DNA from: Klebsiella aerogenes KCTC 2190
GTDB taxonomy: Bacteria; Pseudomonadota; Gammaproteobacteria; Enterobacterales; Enterobacteriaceae
Direction: 5' to 3'
Length of the DNA: 64,000 bases
Assembly: GCF_000215745.1 (NCBI RefSeq)
Contig: NC_015663.1
Coordinates: 1,922,001 to 1,986,000, forward strand
Part shown: positions 62,064 to 64,000 of the stretch, one piece after another
Layout of the letters: each line of letters begins with the position of its first letter
Position numbering within the stretch: the stretch's first letter is position 1
The notes under the pieces: generated by a model
Database searches by the model: none
What the model saw: only the letters and a program-made list of their open reading frames with translations
Told to the model about the DNA's origin: nothing
Made by a program: the position numbers and the translations under genes

Positions 62064-63701
62064 ATGCACTGGCAAACGCATACCGTATTCAATCAACCGA
62101 CGCCGTTGTGTAACAGTAATCTGTTTTTGTCCGATACCGCGCTTTGTGAGGCAGTGACGCGTGAAGGCGCCGGCTGGGATAGCGATCTGCTCGCCAGCAT
62201 CGGCCAGCAGTTAGGCACGGCGGAATCGCTGGAGTTGGGGCGTCTGGCCAATAGTAATCCGCCGGAACTGCTACGCTACGACGCCACCGGCGCCCGATTG
62301 GATGACGTGCGGTTTCACCCCGCCTGGCATTTGCTAATGCAGGGACTGTGCGCCAACCGGGTGCATAATCTTGCCTGGCAGGAGGATGCCCGCGCGGGTT
62401 CGTTTGTTGCCCGTACTGCCCGCTTTATGCTGCATGCCCAGGTGGAGGCGGGAACGTTATGCCCGATAACCATGACCTTCGCCGCAACGCCGCTGCTACA
62501 GCGCGCGCTGCCCACCGTCTTTAGCGACTGGCTGCCGCCGTTGCTCAGCGACCGCTATGACCCGCATCTGGCGCCCGGCGATCAGAAGCGTGGGTTGCTG
62601 ATTGGTATGGGAATGACCGAAAAACAGGGCGGTTCCGATGTGCTCAGTAATACCACCCGGGCGGAAAAAACGGCGGAAGGATTCTATCGGCTGGTGGGGC
62701 ATAAATGGTTCTTCTCGGTGCCGCAGAGCGACGCGCATCTGGTGCTGGCTCAGGCGTCGGGTGGGCTCTCCTGCTTCTTTGTGCCGCGCTTTTTACCCGA
62801 TGGCCAACGCAATGGCGTGCGTCTTGAGAGGCTGAAAGATAAATTAGGCAACCGCTCTAACGCCAGTAGCGAAGCCGAATTCTTTGACGCCTGCGGGTGG
62901 CTGATAGGCGAAGAAGGCGACGGCGTGCGGCAAATTCTCAAGATGGGCGCGCTGACCCGCTTCGACTGCGCCGCCGGCAGCCATGCCCTGATGCGCCGCG
63001 CTTACTCGGTGTCGCTGTATCATGCGCTGCAGCGTCAGGCGTTCGGCAAGAATCTGGCCGATCAGCCGATGATGCGTCAGGTGCTGGGCCAGATGGCGCT
63101 GCGTCTTGAAGGACAAACCGCTTTTCTGTTCCGTTTGGCTCGCGCCTGGGATAGGCGCGACGATGCGCATGAAGTGCTATGGGCCCGGTTATTTACCCCG
63201 GTCGCCAAGTTTGCTATCTGTCGCGCCGGTATACCGTTTGTCGCTGAGGCGATGGAAGTGCTGGGCGGTATCGGTTATTGCGAAGAGAGCGAACTCCCGC
63301 GCTTATACCGTGAGATGCCGGTGAATAGTATCTGGGAAGGCTCCGGCAATATTATGTGTCTCGACGTGATGCGGGTGCTTGGCAAGCAGCCGGCGGCGCT
63401 AGAAATGCTGGCGGCGGAGTGTGCGGAAGTCAAAGGGCAAAATCGCCATTACGATCGCGCGTGGCGACAGCTTCAGCAACTTTTACGGCGGCCGGTTGAG
63501 GCGCAGGGACGAGAAATAGCGCGTCTGGTGTATTGCCTGGGGGCGGGTGCGCAGATGCTGCGCTTTGCGTCGCCGCCGCTGGCCCAGGCATGGTGCCGAA
63601 TGATGCTGGATACGCGAGGAAGTGTCCGCCTGGACGCTCAACTGCTTGACGATGCGCTGCTGCGAGCAATGGGGCGCGGACGACAGCCGTCTCAGGCGTA
63701 G
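62064..63701 (+). CDS. aidB: Acyl-CoA-dehydrogenase-like flavoprotein AidB
   Basis: A 545-residue FAD protein of the Ada adaptive response to alkylation, thought to protect DNA near AT-rich promoter elements. It begins MHWQTHTVFNQPTPLCNSNL. Acyl-CoA dehydrogenase blocks include MTEKQGGSDVLSNTT, GHKWFFSVPQSDAHLVLAQ, RQAFGKNLADQPMMRQ and EVLGGIGYCEESELPRLYRE. GGAGGGAG fixes the start at 62064. The C-terminal helical domain is basic, consistent with DNA binding. Its end overlaps the 3' end of yjfN by 10 bp. Confidence 0.95.
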   Translation: MHWQTHTVFNQPTPLCNSNLFLSDTALCEAVTREGAGWDSDLLASIGQQLGTAESLELGRLANSNPPELLRYDATGARLDDVRFHPAWHLLMQGLCANRVHNLAWQEDARAGSFVARTARFMLHAQVEAGTLCPITMTFAATPLLQRALPTVFSDWLPPLLSDRYDPHLAPGDQKRGLLIGMGMTEKQGGSDVLSNTTRAEKTAEGFYRLVGHKWFFSVPQSDAHLVLAQASGGLSCFFVPRFLPDGQRNGVRLERLKDKLGNRSNASSEAEFFDACGWLIGEEGDGVRQILKMGALTRFDCAAGSHALMRRAYSVSLYHALQRQAFGKNLADQPMMRQVLGQMALRLEGQTAFLFRLARAWDRRDDAHEVLWARLFTPVAKFAICRAGIPFVAEAMEVLGGIGYCEESELPRLYREMPVNSIWEGSGNIMCLDVMRVLGKQPAALEMLAAECAEVKGQNRHYDRAWRQLQQLLRRPVEAQGREIARLVYCLGAGAQMLRFASPPLAQAWCRMMLDTRGSVRLDAQLLDDALLRAMGRGRQPSQA

Positions 63702-63967
63702 AGAATGGCCTGCACCCGCCAGCTATCCGGCTGCGGCTCTTCATACATCTGAACGATACGATACCAGGAAGCGCCCTGCTCATCGGCTTTTACGGCAATG
63801 GCGTGCTCGACATCCTGCTGACTGCCGGAGATATTATTGACGGAAATCAGACCAATTTCGTTCAGGCCGGTGACGCAATCCGCACTGGCGAATTCGGCTG
63901 ACTGAGCGGAAGTATTGGCCGTCGCGGTGGTCAGCAACAGGCTGGGTAAGGTCAGTGATCGTTTCAT
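63692..63967 (-). CDS. yjfN: DUF1471 (YhcN/BhsA-family) periplasmic protein YjfN
   Basis: A small exported protein of 91 residues, the length of E. coli YjfN. A signal peptide (KRSLTLPSLLLTTATANTSA) precedes the DUF1471 domain, with EFASADCVTGLNEIGLISVNN, ADEQGASWYRIVQMYEEPQP and WRVQAILYA. GGAG upstream sets the start at 63967. Members of this family respond to envelope stress and affect surface properties. In E. coli YjfN has been linked to DegP protease activation; that role is transferred here by homology only. Convergent with aidB. Confidence 0.9.
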   Translation of the reverse strand: MKRSLTLPSLLLTTATANTSAQSAEFASADCVTGLNEIGLISVNNISGSQQDVEHAIAVKADEQGASWYRIVQMYEEPQPDSWRVQAILYA

Positions 63968-64000
63968 CGTCAGCTCCATTTCACGTAATCCCGAGGGCAG

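Overview
The window is enterobacterial chromosome, most likely Klebsiella or Raoultella. From cutA to aidB the gene order follows the E. coli K-12 94-95 min region almost gene for gene. The predicted proteins are near-identical to E. coli proteins I can recall. No ampC lies between blc and frdD, which fits a Klebsiella-type genome. The species call is inference.

Left edge (1-2400): the end of an integrated island. It has an alpha/beta hydrolase cut by the window edge, a 48-codon remnant of a second integrase, and an intact P4-type tyrosine integrase directed away from a tRNA-Phe gene. The tRNA has its own promoter and a terminator hairpin. From 2474 to 15030 the backbone holds a DUF1176 protein, yjdC, dsbD-cutA, dcuA, aspA, fxsA, yjeH, groS-groL and yjeI.

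Accessory block (15033-25895), between yjeI and epmB: a four-gene minus-strand operon encodes a double-glycine-leader peptide resembling a class II microcin, an HlyD/CvaA-type adaptor, a C39-peptidase ABC exporter, and a YjeJ-family protein translationally coupled to the exporter. The adaptor is split by a -1 frameshift at an A8 run that forms a textbook slippery heptamer. Upstream on the same strand is a chaperone-usher fimbrial operon (pilin, chaperone, usher, tip adhesin), with a divergent membrane-anchored winged-helix regulator. No ordinary immunity gene is visible. This is the best candidate for a little-described system: peptide export and fimbriae side by side, with YjeJ as an unexplained partner.

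Centre (26051-43455): the EF-P system (epmB, efp, and epmA further on), the entericidin pair ecnA/ecnB, gdx (sugE) behind a guanidine-II riboswitch, blc, frdDCBA with an FNR site, yjeM, mscM-psd, rsgA/orn divergent, an orphan amino-acid-binding protein, three tRNA-Gly genes in 147-bp tandem units, and a datA-like cluster of DnaA boxes.

Right part (43456-64000): queG divergent from the nnr-tsaE-amiB-mutL-miaA-hfq-hflX-hflK-hflC superoperon, then yjeT, purA, nsrR-rnr-rlmB, an MHS-family transporter where K-12 has the yjfI-yjfC genes, aidB, and yjfN convergent to it. Start codons were moved from the longest ORF wherever a ribosome-binding site and family length agreed. Family identifications rest on motifs and remembered sequences, not on searches.
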